The notes: generated by a model not told the origin, from the letters alone. DNA of 64,000 nucleotides from Lishizhenia sp965656535 (GCA_965656535.1 CBFHKX010000008.1:1-64000), one strand, 5' to 3'; shown: positions 24,437 to 33,671, counted from the first letter of the stretch. Program-made: numbers and translations.

Positions 24437-26290
24437 ATGATTAAAATTAAATTAGCTGCTTTAATTTGCAGTACAACTTTTTTTGGCTTTTCTCAAGAAG
24501 CTACAGAGAACAAGCAAAATTTTGTAGAGTCAGTTAATTCTCTCGGTCAAAAAGTAACGGCTATTACGCCAAGTAGTTTCAGCAAAACTATACCTTTTAA
24601 AGAATTGCCAGAAGTTATAGATGGAGTAGATCCAAACGCAGAACCTAAGGAAGTTCGGAATGACTTTCAAAGAGATGGTTATTTAGAAGCACAAACGCAG
24701 ATACAGCCTGATGGTGCATTACAAGGAAAGTCGGTCGGAAAGCAACTGAACCCTCCTCTCGTTAATTTCAATGGATTAAATGGTAGCGGTTTTCCGCCAG
24801 ATCCTTCAGGTGCAGCCGGCCCAGATCATTACGTTCAAGCGGTAAATACAGTATACAGGGTTTATGACAAAACAGGTTCTCCAGAAACGTTTTCTTTTAG
24901 TCTAAATAGTCTTTGGCCAGGAAGTTCAAACTTAGGAGATCCTATTGTTATGTATGATCGTCATGCTGAACGCTGGTTTATTTCTCAATTTAGTAACTCT
25001 CCAAATGGCATAATGATTGCGATTTCTCAGACACCAGATCCAACAGGAGAATATTATGCTTACAGTTACAATCTTTCACAGTTTCCCGATTATCCGAAAT
25101 ACTCTATTTGGTGGGATGGATACTATATGACTTCTAATTCTACACATACTGCGGTAGTGTTTGAGAGAGAAAAAATGATCGCAGGAGATCCTACAGCTCA
25201 GATGATTTCATTGAGCTTACCTAGTTTAAACACAGGAGGTTTTAGAAGTCCGTTACCTGCTGATGCAGACGGAGATTTGCCTCCAGATGGAACTCCATGT
25301 TACTTTTTCAACTTGGAAGATAATGCGTTTAACGGCGTGTCTCAAGACCAAATAGAAATTTACGAAATGACTACAGATTGGGATACACCAAACAATACAC
25401 AAGTAGTTTCCTCTCAGCAATTACCAGTAGCTTCTTTTGATGCTGTATTTACTGGAGGTTTTGCAAATATAGCTCAGCCTGGTACAAGTCAAAGAATAGA
25501 TGCTATTCAAGGAGTTCTAATGTACAGGGCGCAGCACACAAGGTGGGTTAATCATAACTCAATTATGTTATCTCATGCGGTAGACCTAGGTGGGAATAGA
25601 GCAGCAGTGCGCTGGTACGAGTTAAGAGATAATAATGATGGAGTTTGGTCCGTTCATCAACAGTCGACGTTTGCACCAGATAATACAAGTAGATGGATGA
25701 GTTCTATTGCTATGGATAAGCATGGTCATATTGGAATGGCTTATTCCGTGTGTAATGCAAATAGTAATATCTTTCCTGGTATACGTTATACAGGAAGATT
25801 AAGGTGGAATGATTTGGGAACAATGGGTTTTCAAGAAGAGAGCGCAATAGAAGGAAGTGGTTCACAGGTTGGGATAGATAGATATGGCGACTATGCTCAC
25901 ATATCCTTGGATCCTGATGGTGAAACATTCTGGTATACGGGAGAATATCTCGGTACAAACGGGTCTAGAAGAACCCGCATTTTTTCTTTCAACCTCGATC
26001 AGGTAGTTGGTGTAGAAGAAGATGCATACTACGATGAGCTAGAACTAAATGCTTTTGTAAACGGAGACGCTTTAAATGTAAACGTAATCGGTGTGAATAA
26101 TGATGAGCCTATCTTGATTCAGTTAATTGCAATGAATGGACAGGTGGTTTCACAAAAACTAAATGTTAAACCAATTGCTGGTGTTTGTTCAGAGACGCTA
26201 AATTTAGGAGTTGTAAACTCAGGAGTGTATTTTGTTAGAATAGGAAACGGAAATTTCCAAGAGACAGAGAAGGTTGTAATTTCACGATAA
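24437..26290 (+). CDS. Secreted protein with T9SS type A sorting domain
   Basis: 617 aa with a signal peptide (MIKIKLAALICSTTFFGFSQ) and a C-terminal sorting domain (about 535-617: PILIQLIAMNGQVVSQ, then NSGVYFVRIGNG and a basic KVVISR end) that sends it through the type IX system to the surface or medium. The middle (about 110-520) is rich in Trp/Tyr/Asp turns (PPDPSGAAGPDHYVQAVN, DPIVMYDRHAERWFISQF, GDYAHISLDPDGETFWYTGEY), probably a beta-propeller. Residues 30-105 form a charged/proline-rich lead. I cannot name an enzymatic function. A good terminator follows. Confidence 0.85.
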   Translation: MIKIKLAALICSTTFFGFSQEATENKQNFVESVNSLGQKVTAITPSSFSKTIPFKELPEVIDGVDPNAEPKEVRNDFQRDGYLEAQTQIQPDGALQGKSVGKQLNPPLVNFNGLNGSGFPPDPSGAAGPDHYVQAVNTVYRVYDKTGSPETFSFSLNSLWPGSSNLGDPIVMYDRHAERWFISQFSNSPNGIMIAISQTPDPTGEYYAYSYNLSQFPDYPKYSIWWDGYYMTSNSTHTAVVFEREKMIAGDPTAQMISLSLPSLNTGGFRSPLPADADGDLPPDGTPCYFFNLEDNAFNGVSQDQIEIYEMTTDWDTPNNTQVVSSQQLPVASFDAVFTGGFANIAQPGTSQRIDAIQGVLMYRAQHTRWVNHNSIMLSHAVDLGGNRAAVRWYELRDNNDGVWSVHQQSTFAPDNTSRWMSSIAMDKHGHIGMAYSVCNANSNIFPGIRYTGRLRWNDLGTMGFQEESAIEGSGSQVGIDRYGDYAHISLDPDGETFWYTGEYLGTNGSRRTRIFSFNLDQVVGVEEDAYYDELELNAFVNGDALNVNVIGVNNDEPILIQLIAMNGQVVSQKLNVKPIAGVCSETLNLGVVNSGVYFVRIGNGNFQETEKVVISR

Positions 26291-26336
26291 TTGAGTTTAT
26301 AAACTAATTTATTCTTTTTCAATAGAAAAATAAATC

Positions 26337-26372
26337 AAAGCCATGATTTCATTCATGGCTTTGCTGTTTTTA
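26337..26372 (+). terminator. Terminator of T9SS cargo gene
   Basis: AAAGCCATGA (26337-26346) and TCATGGCTTT (26353-26362) form a perfect 10-bp stem with a 6-nt loop, followed by GCTGTTTTT. It insulates the ribosomal operon downstream. Confidence 0.85.
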
Positions 26373-26446
26373 GATATATATGTGTCTGTTATTTTTTTGT
26401 TTCAACAACAGGATGTTAAAAATCAGGAACTTTAATTAAATATTTG

Positions 26447-26476
26447 TTGCATTCTAAAATAAAATGTATACATTTG
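26447..26476 (+). promoter_or_regulatory. Promoter of the ribosomal protein operon
   Basis: TTG (26447-26449), 19-bp spacer, then TACATTTG (26469-26476): exact matches to both Bacteroidetes primary-sigma elements. The start of transcription should be near 26480, at a run of six C, giving a leader of about 53 nt before rpsL. Confidence 0.75.
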
Positions 26477-26479
26477 CAC

Positions 26480-26500
26480 CCCCCAAAGTGTGTTTGGGGG
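26480..26500 (+). promoter_or_regulatory. 5'-terminal leader hairpin of rpsL mRNA
   Basis: CCCCCAAA (26480-26487) and TTTGGGGG (26493-26500) form a perfect 8-bp stem with loop GTGTG. It coincides with the predicted transcript start and no T-run follows, so it is not a terminator. A role in mRNA stability or control is possible. Confidence 0.65.
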
Positions 26501-26532
26501 TAATAATATATTGTAAATAATTAAAAATAAAT

Positions 26533-26907
26533 ATGCCAACTATTCAACAATTAGTTCGCAAGGGTAGAACAGCGCCGGTAAAGAAGAGCAAGTCAGCTGC
26601 ACTTGATTCTTGTCCGCAGCGTAAAGGAGTATGTGTGCGTGTGTACACCACTACACCTAAGAAACCAAACTCGGCAATGCGTAAAGTTGCCAGAGTGCGA
26701 TTGACAAATGGAAAAGAAGTGAATGCTTACATCGGAGGTGAGGGTCACAATTTACAAGAACACTCTATGGTGTTAGTGCGTGGAGGAAGAGTTAAAGATC
26801 TTCCTGGTGTGCGTTATCACATCGTTAGGGGAGCAGAAGATACTGCAGGAGTTGAGGGAAGAACTCAACGTCGTTCTAAGTATGGTACTAAGAGACCTAA
26901 GAAATAA
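26533..26907 (+). CDS. rpsL: 30S ribosomal protein S12
   Basis: Decoding-centre protein of the small subunit, 124 aa, the same length as in E. coli. The lysines whose change gives streptomycin resistance, K43 (TTPKKPNSA) and K88 (RGGRVKDLPG), are both the sensitive form. The start follows an A-rich leader (TTAAAAATAAAT) without Shine-Dalgarno sequence. First gene of the 29-gene operon. Confidence 0.98.
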   Translation: MPTIQQLVRKGRTAPVKKSKSAALDSCPQRKGVCVRVYTTTPKKPNSAMRKVARVRLTNGKEVNAYIGGEGHNLQEHSMVLVRGGRVKDLPGVRYHIVRGAEDTAGVEGRTQRRSKYGTKRPKK

Positions 26908-26925
26908 TTTTAAAGCTTTTAAGAA

Positions 26926-27396
26926 ATGAGAAGAAGAAAAGCCAAAAAAATTCAGATCCTTCCAGATCCAAAATTTAATGACGTTACCGTTACTAAATTT
27001 GTGAATAATATGATGTTAGACGGTAAGAAAAGTTTAGCATTTAGAATATTTTACGACGCAATCGAATTGGTTGATTCAAAAGTTGAGGATGTAGACGGTT
27101 TAGATGTATGGAAAAAAGCATTGGAAAATGTAACTCCTGCAGTCGAAGTTAGAAGTCGCCGTGTTGGTGGTGCTACATTCCAAATTCCAACTCCTGTAAG
27201 AGAAGGAAGAAAGCAATCTTTAGCTATGAAATGGTTGATTGGTTACTCTAGAAAGAGAAACGAAAAAACAATGGCACAGCGTCTAGCAAATGAAATTGTG
27301 GCTGCATCGAAAGAAGAAGGAGCTGCTTTCAAGAAAAAAGAAGATACATTAAGAATGGCTGAGGCGAATAAAGCGTTCTCACATTTTAGATATTAA
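26926..27396 (+). CDS. rpsG: 30S ribosomal protein S7
   Basis: Primary binder of the 16S rRNA 3' domain that seeds head assembly and contacts the E-site tRNA. 156 aa with the basic N-terminus MRRRKAKKIQ, VTPAVEVRSRRVGGATFQIP beta-hairpin and RKRNEKTMAQRLANE helix typical of the family. It lies 18 bp after rpsL and 6 bp before fusA, the str-operon order; tuf does not follow. Confidence 0.98.
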   Translation: MRRRKAKKIQILPDPKFNDVTVTKFVNNMMLDGKKSLAFRIFYDAIELVDSKVEDVDGLDVWKKALENVTPAVEVRSRRVGGATFQIPTPVREGRKQSLAMKWLIGYSRKRNEKTMAQRLANEIVAASKEEGAAFKKKEDTLRMAEANKAFSHFRY

Positions 27397-27402
27397 TAAG
27401 TC

Positions 27403-29535
27403 ATGGCAAAAAGAGATCTTACATACACACGTAATATTGGAATTATGGCCCATGTAGATGCTGGTAAAACAACAACTACAGAGCGTATTCTATATTATAC
27501 AGGAATAAGCCATAAAATTGGAGAAGTACACGATGGTGCTGCTACGATGGATTGGATGGAGCAAGAGCAGGAGAGAGGAATTACAATTACTTCTGCTGCA
27601 ACTACTTGTTTCTGGAAATACCCTACTGTTCAAGGACAGGCGATAGACGATACGAAAGAGTATAAGATTAATATTATTGATACTCCTGGTCACGTTGATT
27701 TTACAGTTGAAGTTGAGCGTTCTTTAAGAGTTTTGGATGGCGCAGTTGCATTAATTTGTGCAGCTTCTGGTGTTGAACCACAATCTGAGACAGTTTGGAG
27801 ACAAGCGGATAAGTACAAAGTGCCAAGAATTTGTTTTGTAAACAAAATGGACCGTGCTGGAGCTGACTTTTTTAAATGCTATAACGAAGTTAAAGAGCGT
27901 TTAGGAGGAAATCCTATTCCGTTACAAATTCCTATTGGAGCTGAAGATGATTTTGCTGGAGTTGTTGATCTAATCACAATGAAAGGTATTTCTTGGAATT
28001 CAGAGGATATGGGGATGACTTATAAAGAATTTGACATACCTGCAGACCTAGCTGACGAAGCGCAAGAGTGGAGAGATAAATTAATTGAAGCTGTTGCTGA
28101 ATCAGATGACGCTTTAATGGAAAAATTCTTTGAAGATCCAGAATCAATTACAAGTGAAGAGGTAATGAACGCGATTCGTGTTGCAACTTGTAACATGTCT
28201 ATTCAGCCGATGATGTGTGGTTCTGCATTTAAAAACAAAGGTGTTCAGACAGTATTAGATGCTGTCATGGCATTTTTACCTTCTCCTTTAGATAAAGGAG
28301 CTGTCGTAGGAACGGACCCAGATACAGAAGAAGAAACAAGCAGAGAGCCATCAAATGACGAGCCTTTAGCTGCATTAGCGTTTAAAATCGCAACAGACCC
28401 ATTTGTTGGACGTTTGTGTTTTGTTAGAGCTTACTCTGGAACTATTCCAGCAGGTTCTTATGTGTATAACACAAGGACTAACAAAAAAGAGAGAATTTCT
28501 CGTTTGTTCCAAATGCACTCTAACAAACAAAATCCAATTGATTTACTTGAAGCAGGTGATATTGGAGCTTGTGTTGGGTTTAAGGATATTAGAACAGGTG
28601 ATACATTATGTGGTGAGAAAAACCACATTGTATTAGAATCAATGGATTTCCCAGATCCAGTAATCGGTATTGCTATTGAGCCAAAAACTCAAGCAGATAT
28701 GGATAAAATGGGTGTTGGACTTTCGAAATTATCAGAAGAAGATCCAACTTTCCAAATTCATACAGACGAAGATTCTGGTCAAACAGTTATCTCAGGAATG
28801 GGTGAGCTTCACTTAGAAGTTTTGATTGATCGTTTGAAACGTGAGTTTAAAGTTGAGGTAAACGAAGGTGCTCCTCAGGTTTCTTATAAAGAAAAGATTT
28901 CTGGATCTACAGATCATAGAGAAACATATAAGAAACAGTCTGGTGGTAGAGGTAAATTCGCAGATATTGTTGTCAATATTTCTGCTCAACCAGATGAAGA
29001 AAAACTTGGTTTAGAGTTCGTAAATAATATTAAAGGTGGTAACGTTCCAAGAGAATTTGTACCTTCAGTAGAAAAAGGATTCAAAGAAGCAATGAAAAAT
29101 GGTGTGCTTGCTGGATATCCAATGGATAGCTTAAAGGTTGAATTGAATGATGGATCTTTTCACGCAGTCGATTCAGATGCATTGTCTTTCGAAGTTGCAG
29201 CCAAGATGGCTTACAGACACGCATTACCAAAGTGTAATCCAGTTCTTCTTGAGCCAATCATGAAATTAGAAGTAGTTACCCCAGAAGAAAATATGGGTGA
29301 TATTGTAGCTGACCTTAACCGTCGTAGAGGTATGATGAAAGGAATGGACGATAGGGCTGGAGCTAAAGTTATAAAGGCTGATGTTCCATTGTCTGAAATG
29401 TTCGGTTATGTTACAACATTAAGAACAATCTCTTCTGGTCGTGCAAGTTCTACAATGGAGTTTTCTCACTATGCAGACGCTCCAAGAAACGTTGCTGACG
29501 AAGTAATCAAGAAAGTAAAAGGTGCAACTGCTTAA
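27403..29535 (+). CDS. fusA: Elongation factor G
   Basis: Translocation GTPase, 710 aa. G motifs: AHVDAGKTTTTE (17-28), GITITSAATT, DTPGHVDF, NKMDRAG. Domain II to V follow, with the domain IV loop region (SDTDHRETYKKQSGGRGKFAD) intact. A short insert between switch I and G3 (KYPTVQGQAIDDTKEYK) is usual in this phylum. Its place in the ribosomal operon marks it as the housekeeping EF-G. Confidence 0.98.
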   Translation: MAKRDLTYTRNIGIMAHVDAGKTTTTERILYYTGISHKIGEVHDGAATMDWMEQEQERGITITSAATTCFWKYPTVQGQAIDDTKEYKINIIDTPGHVDFTVEVERSLRVLDGAVALICAASGVEPQSETVWRQADKYKVPRICFVNKMDRAGADFFKCYNEVKERLGGNPIPLQIPIGAEDDFAGVVDLITMKGISWNSEDMGMTYKEFDIPADLADEAQEWRDKLIEAVAESDDALMEKFFEDPESITSEEVMNAIRVATCNMSIQPMMCGSAFKNKGVQTVLDAVMAFLPSPLDKGAVVGTDPDTEEETSREPSNDEPLAALAFKIATDPFVGRLCFVRAYSGTIPAGSYVYNTRTNKKERISRLFQMHSNKQNPIDLLEAGDIGACVGFKDIRTGDTLCGEKNHIVLESMDFPDPVIGIAIEPKTQADMDKMGVGLSKLSEEDPTFQIHTDEDSGQTVISGMGELHLEVLIDRLKREFKVEVNEGAPQVSYKEKISGSTDHRETYKKQSGGRGKFADIVVNISAQPDEEKLGLEFVNNIKGGNVPREFVPSVEKGFKEAMKNGVLAGYPMDSLKVELNDGSFHAVDSDALSFEVAAKMAYRHALPKCNPVLLEPIMKLEVVTPEENMGDIVADLNRRRGMMKGMDDRAGAKVIKADVPLSEMFGYVTTLRTISSGRASSTMEFSHYADAPRNVADEVIKKVKGATA

Positions 29536-29547
29536 TTTTAAAGTAAG

Positions 29548-29853
29548 ATGAGTCAAAAAATTAGAATCAAATTAAAATCATACGATCACAACTTAGTAGA
29601 TAAATCTGCTGAGAAAATCGTAAAGACTGTAAAGACTACAGGTGCGGTTGTTTCTGGACCAATTCCATTACCAACACACAAAAGAATTTACACAGTATTA
29701 AAGTCTCCACACGTAAACAAAAAAGCACGTGAGCAATTCGAATTATGTTCTTACAAGAGATTGTTAGACATATACAGTTCTTCTTCGAAAACTGTTGATG
29801 CGCTTATGAGATTAGAGTTACCAAGTGGGGTAGACGTAGAAATTAAAGTTTAA
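29548..29853 (+). CDS. rpsJ: 30S ribosomal protein S10
   Basis: 101-aa small-subunit head protein, also the NusE antitermination partner in bacteria. IRIKLKSYDHNLVDKSAEKIV at the start and GPIPLPTHKRIYTVLKSPHVNKKAREQFE in the middle are diagnostic. It opens the S10 gene set directly after fusA (12-bp gap); no separate promoter is seen. Confidence 0.98.
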   Translation: MSQKIRIKLKSYDHNLVDKSAEKIVKTVKTTGAVVSGPIPLPTHKRIYTVLKSPHVNKKAREQFELCSYKRLLDIYSSSSKTVDALMRLELPSGVDVEIKV

Positions 29854-29870
29854 TTAGTAATAAATAAAGA

Positions 29871-30485
29871 ATGCCTGGATTAATAGGAAGAAAAGTCGGA
29901 ATGACTAGCGTCTACAGTGCCGAGGGTAAGGCAACACCATGCACAGTGATAGAAGCTGGTCCTTGTGTCGTAACTCAGTTAAAGACACAAGATCGTGACG
30001 GGTACGAAGCTGTTCAATTAGGTTTCGGAGAAGCAAAGGAGAAAAATACTCCTGCAGCTTTGAAGGGACACTTCAAGAAAGCGAAAACTACTGCTAAAAG
30101 TAAGTTAGTTGAGTTTGACGGAATGGATGGTTTAAACCTTGGCGACACAGTAAATGCAGAATTATTCTCAGAAGGAGAGTTTGTAAGCGTTTCTGGAACC
30201 TCTAAAGGAAAAGGTTTCCAAGGGGTAGTTAAAAGACACGGATTTGGTGGAGTTGGTCAATCAACGCACGGTCAGCACAACAGATTAAGAGCTCCTGGTT
30301 CTATCGGTGCTGCATCTTATCCAGCAAGAGTATTCAAAGGAATGCGTATGGCTGGACAAATGGGTAACAAAACAGTTACGATCGAAAACCTTCAAGTGTT
30401 GAAAGTTTTAACAGACAAGAATTTAATCGTTGTGAAAGGTTCTATACCTGGAGCTAAAGGTTCAACTGTAATAATTGAGAAATAA
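29871..30485 (+). CDS. rplC: 50S ribosomal protein L3
   Basis: Early 23S rRNA-binding assembly protein whose long loop reaches toward the peptidyl transferase centre. 204 aa: GLIGRKVGMTSVYS N-terminus and GSIGAASYPARVFKGMRMAGQMGN loop. The Gln methylated in proteobacterial L3 lies in the loop region, which is diverged here. The TAA stop overlaps the rplD ATG by one base. Confidence 0.98.
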   Translation: MPGLIGRKVGMTSVYSAEGKATPCTVIEAGPCVVTQLKTQDRDGYEAVQLGFGEAKEKNTPAALKGHFKKAKTTAKSKLVEFDGMDGLNLGDTVNAELFSEGEFVSVSGTSKGKGFQGVVKRHGFGGVGQSTHGQHNRLRAPGSIGAASYPARVFKGMRMAGQMGNKTVTIENLQVLKVLTDKNLIVVKGSIPGAKGSTVIIEK

Positions 30486-31111
30486 TGGAAGTAAAAGTAT
30501 TAGATGCAAAAGGTAAAGCTACTTCTAAGAAAGTAATGCTTTCAGACTCAATTTTTGGAATTGAGCCAAATAACCACGCAATTTACTTAGACGTAAAGCA
30601 ATACCTAGCAAATCAACGTCAAGGTACGCACAAAGCGAAAGAGAGATCTGAAATTGCAGGTTCTACAAAAAAGATTAAAAAGCAAAAAGGAACTGGTACT
30701 GCTCGTGTTGGTAATATCAAGTCTGGAACGCGTGTTGGTGGAGGAAGAATTTTTGGACCACGTCCAAGAAATTATTCATTCAAGTTAAACATCAAGTTAA
30801 AGCGTTTAGCAAGAAAGTCAGCTTTAGCTTTTAAAATGCAAAGTGATGCTTTGATGATTGTTGAAGATTTCAACATGGCTGCTCCTAAAACAGCAGAATT
30901 CAAATCAATCTTAGCTAACTTAAAGTTAGAGAACGAAAAAGTATTAGTAGTTACAGGAAGTAAAGAAGATAATATCTACTTATCATCTCGTAACGTTCAA
31001 CGTGCAAAAGTTGTTACTGCAGATTCATTAAATACGTACGACGTATTAAATGCAAGAAAAGTAGTTTTGGCTTCAAGTGCTGTTGAATCAATTGAAAAGA
31101 TCTTAAACTAA
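30485..31111 (+). CDS. rplD: 50S ribosomal protein L4
   Basis: 208-aa 23S rRNA protein lining the exit tunnel. The extended loop KKQKGTGTARVG..SGTRVGGGRIFGPRPR is clear (about 58-98). In enterobacteria L4 represses the S10 operon, but I see no S10 leader here, because the genes continue from fusA without a gap. One-base overlap with rplC. Confidence 0.98.
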   Translation: MEVKVLDAKGKATSKKVMLSDSIFGIEPNNHAIYLDVKQYLANQRQGTHKAKERSEIAGSTKKIKKQKGTGTARVGNIKSGTRVGGGRIFGPRPRNYSFKLNIKLKRLARKSALAFKMQSDALMIVEDFNMAAPKTAEFKSILANLKLENEKVLVVTGSKEDNIYLSSRNVQRAKVVTADSLNTYDVLNARKVVLASSAVESIEKILN

Positions 31112-31117
31112 TTTATA

Positions 31118-31414
31118 ATGAGTCAAATTATAAAAAAGCCAATTATCACAGAAAAGGCAACAATGGATTCAGAAATGAATAATCGTTTTACTTTTGTTGT
31201 GGATAGAAGAGCAAACAAGATTGAAATAAAAAAGGCTGTCGAAAACATGTACGGAGTTTCTATTGAGAAAGTACGTACCATGACTTATGGCGGTGGAAAA
31301 TCCTCTGTTAAGTATACTAACAAAGGTATCGTTGAGCAAAGTAACCCAGTTTGGAAAAAAGCGATTGTTACTGTTGCAGATGGAGAGACGATTGATTTGT
31401 TTAATAACATTTAA
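31118..31414 (+). CDS. rplW: 50S ribosomal protein L23
   Basis: 98-aa protein at the tunnel exit, the docking site for trigger factor and SRP. KPIITEKATMDSEMNNRFTFVVDRRANKIEIKKAVE is the family signature. It has the long, loop-containing bacterial form (RTMTYGGGKSSVKYTNKG). 6 bp after rplD and 12 bp before rplB. Confidence 0.97.
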   Translation: MSQIIKKPIITEKATMDSEMNNRFTFVVDRRANKIEIKKAVENMYGVSIEKVRTMTYGGGKSSVKYTNKGIVEQSNPVWKKAIVTVADGETIDLFNNI

Positions 31415-31426
31415 TTTAATTGACTA

Positions 31427-32251
31427 ATGAGTCTAAGAAAGTTAAAGCCTACAACTCCAGGGCAAAGACACAAAATTATCTCTGATTACTCTGAGGTAAC
31501 TAAGTCAACTCCAGAAAAGTCACTCGTAGCTTCTAAAAAGAAGTCGGGTGGACGTAATAATACTGGTAAGATGACTATGCGTTACATTGGTGGTGGTCAC
31601 AAGCAGAAGTATCGTGTTATCGATTTTAAAAGAGAAAAGCACGAAGTTCCTGCAACGGTAAAAGCTATCGAGTATGATCCTAACAGAACAGCTCGTATTG
31701 CACTTTTGTATTATGCTGATGGAGAGAAGCGTTACATTATCGCTCCTGAAGGTTTGAAAGTTGGTGATACAGTTGTATCAGGAAAAGGAGCAGCTCCTAA
31801 TGTTGGAAATACACTTTTCTTAAGTGAAATACCTTTAGGTACTGTAATTCATAACATTGAATTAAAGCCAGGAAAAGGTGGAGCAATTGCAAGAGGTGCT
31901 GGAACGTACGCTCAGTTAAATGCAAGAGAAGGTAAATATGCAATCGTTAAATTGCCGTCAGGTGAAACACGAATGGTACTTATCGAGTGTTTAGCTACTA
32001 TTGGTTCAGTTTCGAATTCAGAACACAGTTTGGTTGTTTCGGGTAAAGCAGGACGTTCAAGATGGTTAGGCCGTCGTCCTAGAGTACGTGGTGTAGTTAT
32101 GAATCCAGTTGATCACCCTATGGGTGGTGGTGAAGGTCGTAACTCAGGAGGTCATCCAAGATCTCGTAATGGTATGCCTGCTAAAGGATACAAGACACGT
32201 CCTAAGAAGAAATATTCAGATAAGTTTATTATTGAGAAAAGAAAAAAATAG
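31427..32251 (+). CDS. rplB: 50S ribosomal protein L2
   Basis: 274-aa core protein of the large subunit, required for subunit joining and the peptidyl transferase centre. The N-terminal KPTTPGQRHK, the SH3-like middle, and the C-terminal NPVDHPMGGGEGR with the conserved His are present. Length is normal. It precedes rpsS by 3 bp. Confidence 0.98.
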   Translation: MSLRKLKPTTPGQRHKIISDYSEVTKSTPEKSLVASKKKSGGRNNTGKMTMRYIGGGHKQKYRVIDFKREKHEVPATVKAIEYDPNRTARIALLYYADGEKRYIIAPEGLKVGDTVVSGKGAAPNVGNTLFLSEIPLGTVIHNIELKPGKGGAIARGAGTYAQLNAREGKYAIVKLPSGETRMVLIECLATIGSVSNSEHSLVVSGKAGRSRWLGRRPRVRGVVMNPVDHPMGGGEGRNSGGHPRSRNGMPAKGYKTRPKKKYSDKFIIEKRKK

Positions 32252-32254
32252 GTT

Positions 32255-32533
32255 ATGAGTCGTTCGTTAAAGAAACCACCATTTATCCATTATAAATTAA
32301 TGGCGAGAGTGGATGAAGCACAAGAGTCTGGAAAGAAAGCAGTGATCAAGACATGGTCAAGAGCTTCTACGATATCTCCAGATTTCGTTGGATTGACAAT
32401 TGCCGTTCACAATGGGAATAAGTTTATTCCTGTTTTCGTGACTGAAAATATGGTAGGACACAAATTGGGGGAATTTGCTCCAACGCGTAACTTCCGTGGT
32501 CACGGTGGTAATAAGAAAGATAAGAAAAGATAG
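32255..32533 (+). CDS. rpsS: 30S ribosomal protein S19
   Basis: 92-aa small-subunit head protein that pairs with S13. MSRSLKKPPFIHYKL, the TWSRASTISPDFVGLTIAVHNG block and the C-terminal HKLGEFAPTRNFRGHGG are all conserved. A basic KKDKKR end completes it. Confidence 0.98.
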   Translation: MSRSLKKPPFIHYKLMARVDEAQESGKKAVIKTWSRASTISPDFVGLTIAVHNGNKFIPVFVTENMVGHKLGEFAPTRNFRGHGGNKKDKKR

Positions 32534-32552
32534 AATTTAAATAGTTACCAAC

Positions 32553-32951
32553 ATGGGCGCTAGAAAGAGATTGAAAGCAGAGCAATTGAAGACGGAAAAG
32601 AAGACTACGGCGATAGCATCGTTAAAGAATTCTCCGATCGCTCCAAGAAAGATGAGATTAGTTGCAGATCTTGTAAGGGGAGTAGAAGTAAATAAAGCTC
32701 TAAATATATTGCAACATCATCCTAAGGATGCTTCTAAGAGTTTAGAAAAGCTATTGCGTTCAGCAATTGCTAACTGGGAGCAGAAGAATGAAGATAAAGC
32801 ATTAGAAGAAGAAACGTTAATTGTTCGTTCAATTGAAGTTTCTCCTGCAGGAATGTTGAAAAGAATTCAAGCTGCACCTCAAGGAAGAGCACATAGAATT
32901 AGAAAAAGATCAAACCACGTTACGCTTGTCGTAGATGGTGTAAAAAACTAG
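32553..32951 (+). CDS. rplV: 50S ribosomal protein L22
   Basis: 132-aa exit-tunnel protein. SPIAPRKMRLVADLVRG and the hairpin AAPQGRAHRIRKRSNHVTLVV identify it. The N-terminus carries about 20 extra charged residues (MGARKRLKAEQLKTEKKTT) compared with the 110-aa E. coli protein, as is frequent in Bacteroidetes. Confidence 0.97.
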   Translation: MGARKRLKAEQLKTEKKTTAIASLKNSPIAPRKMRLVADLVRGVEVNKALNILQHHPKDASKSLEKLLRSAIANWEQKNEDKALEEETLIVRSIEVSPAGMLKRIQAAPQGRAHRIRKRSNHVTLVVDGVKN

Positions 32952-32957
32952 GATGTA

Positions 32958-33671
32958 ATGGGACAAAAAACAAATCCAATAGGAAATAGATTAGGTTTCA
33001 TTCAAGGATGGGAATCTAACTGGTACGGAGGAGATGATTACAAGGATAAAATCGTTGAAGACGATAAAATCCGTCGTTACCTTCATGCACGTTTATCAAG
33101 AGCAAGTATCTCAAAAATTATTATTGAGAGAACACTAAAATTGGTTACCGTAACCATCAATACTTCACGCCCAGGTGTGATCATTGGTAAAGGTGGTCAA
33201 GAAGTAGATAAACTAAAAGAAGAGTTGAAAAAATTGACGAAAAAAGAAATCCAAATCAACATTTTCGAAATCAAGAGACCAGAGCTTGATGCGAGATTAG
33301 TTGCGGACAGTATTGCACGTCAAATTGAAGCACGTATTTCTTTTAGAAGAGCAATCAAAATGTCGATTGCATCAACTATGAGAATGGGTGCAGAAGGAAT
33401 CAAAGTGAAGATTTCTGGTCGTTTGAACGGAGCTGAAATGGCACGTTCAGAAATGTACAAAGATGGTAGAACACCATTGCATACGTTTAGAGCAGACATC
33501 GATTATGCACTTTCTGAGGCACACACTACTTACGGTCGTATCGGTATCAAGGTATGGATCTGTAAAGGTGAGGTTTACGGAAAGAGAGATTTATCACCTA
33601 ACGTAGGGTTGGCTTCACAAAAAGGAGGTCGTTCTAACAAAGGTGGTGGACAAAGAAGAAAGAAAAAATAG
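32958..33671 (+). CDS. rpsC: 30S ribosomal protein S3
   Basis: 237-aa head protein at the mRNA entry channel. MGQKTNPIGNRLGF start, a KH domain with VIIGKGGQEVDKL (about 73-85), and the C-terminal domain with RTPLHTFRADIDYA. A Lys/Arg/Gly tail ends the protein. 6 bp after rplV. Confidence 0.98.
   Translation: MGQKTNPIGNRLGFIQGWESNWYGGDDYKDKIVEDDKIRRYLHARLSRASISKIIIERTLKLVTVTINTSRPGVIIGKGGQEVDKLKEELKKLTKKEIQINIFEIKRPELDARLVADSIARQIEARISFRRAIKMSIASTMRMGAEGIKVKISGRLNGAEMARSEMYKDGRTPLHTFRADIDYALSEAHTTYGRIGIKVWICKGEVYGKRDLSPNVGLASQKGGRSNKGGGQRRKKK

Noticed and set aside
29854..29870. S10-operon leader regulated by L4
   Set aside because: Gaps from fusA through rpsJ to rplC are 12-17 bp, too short for such a leader.
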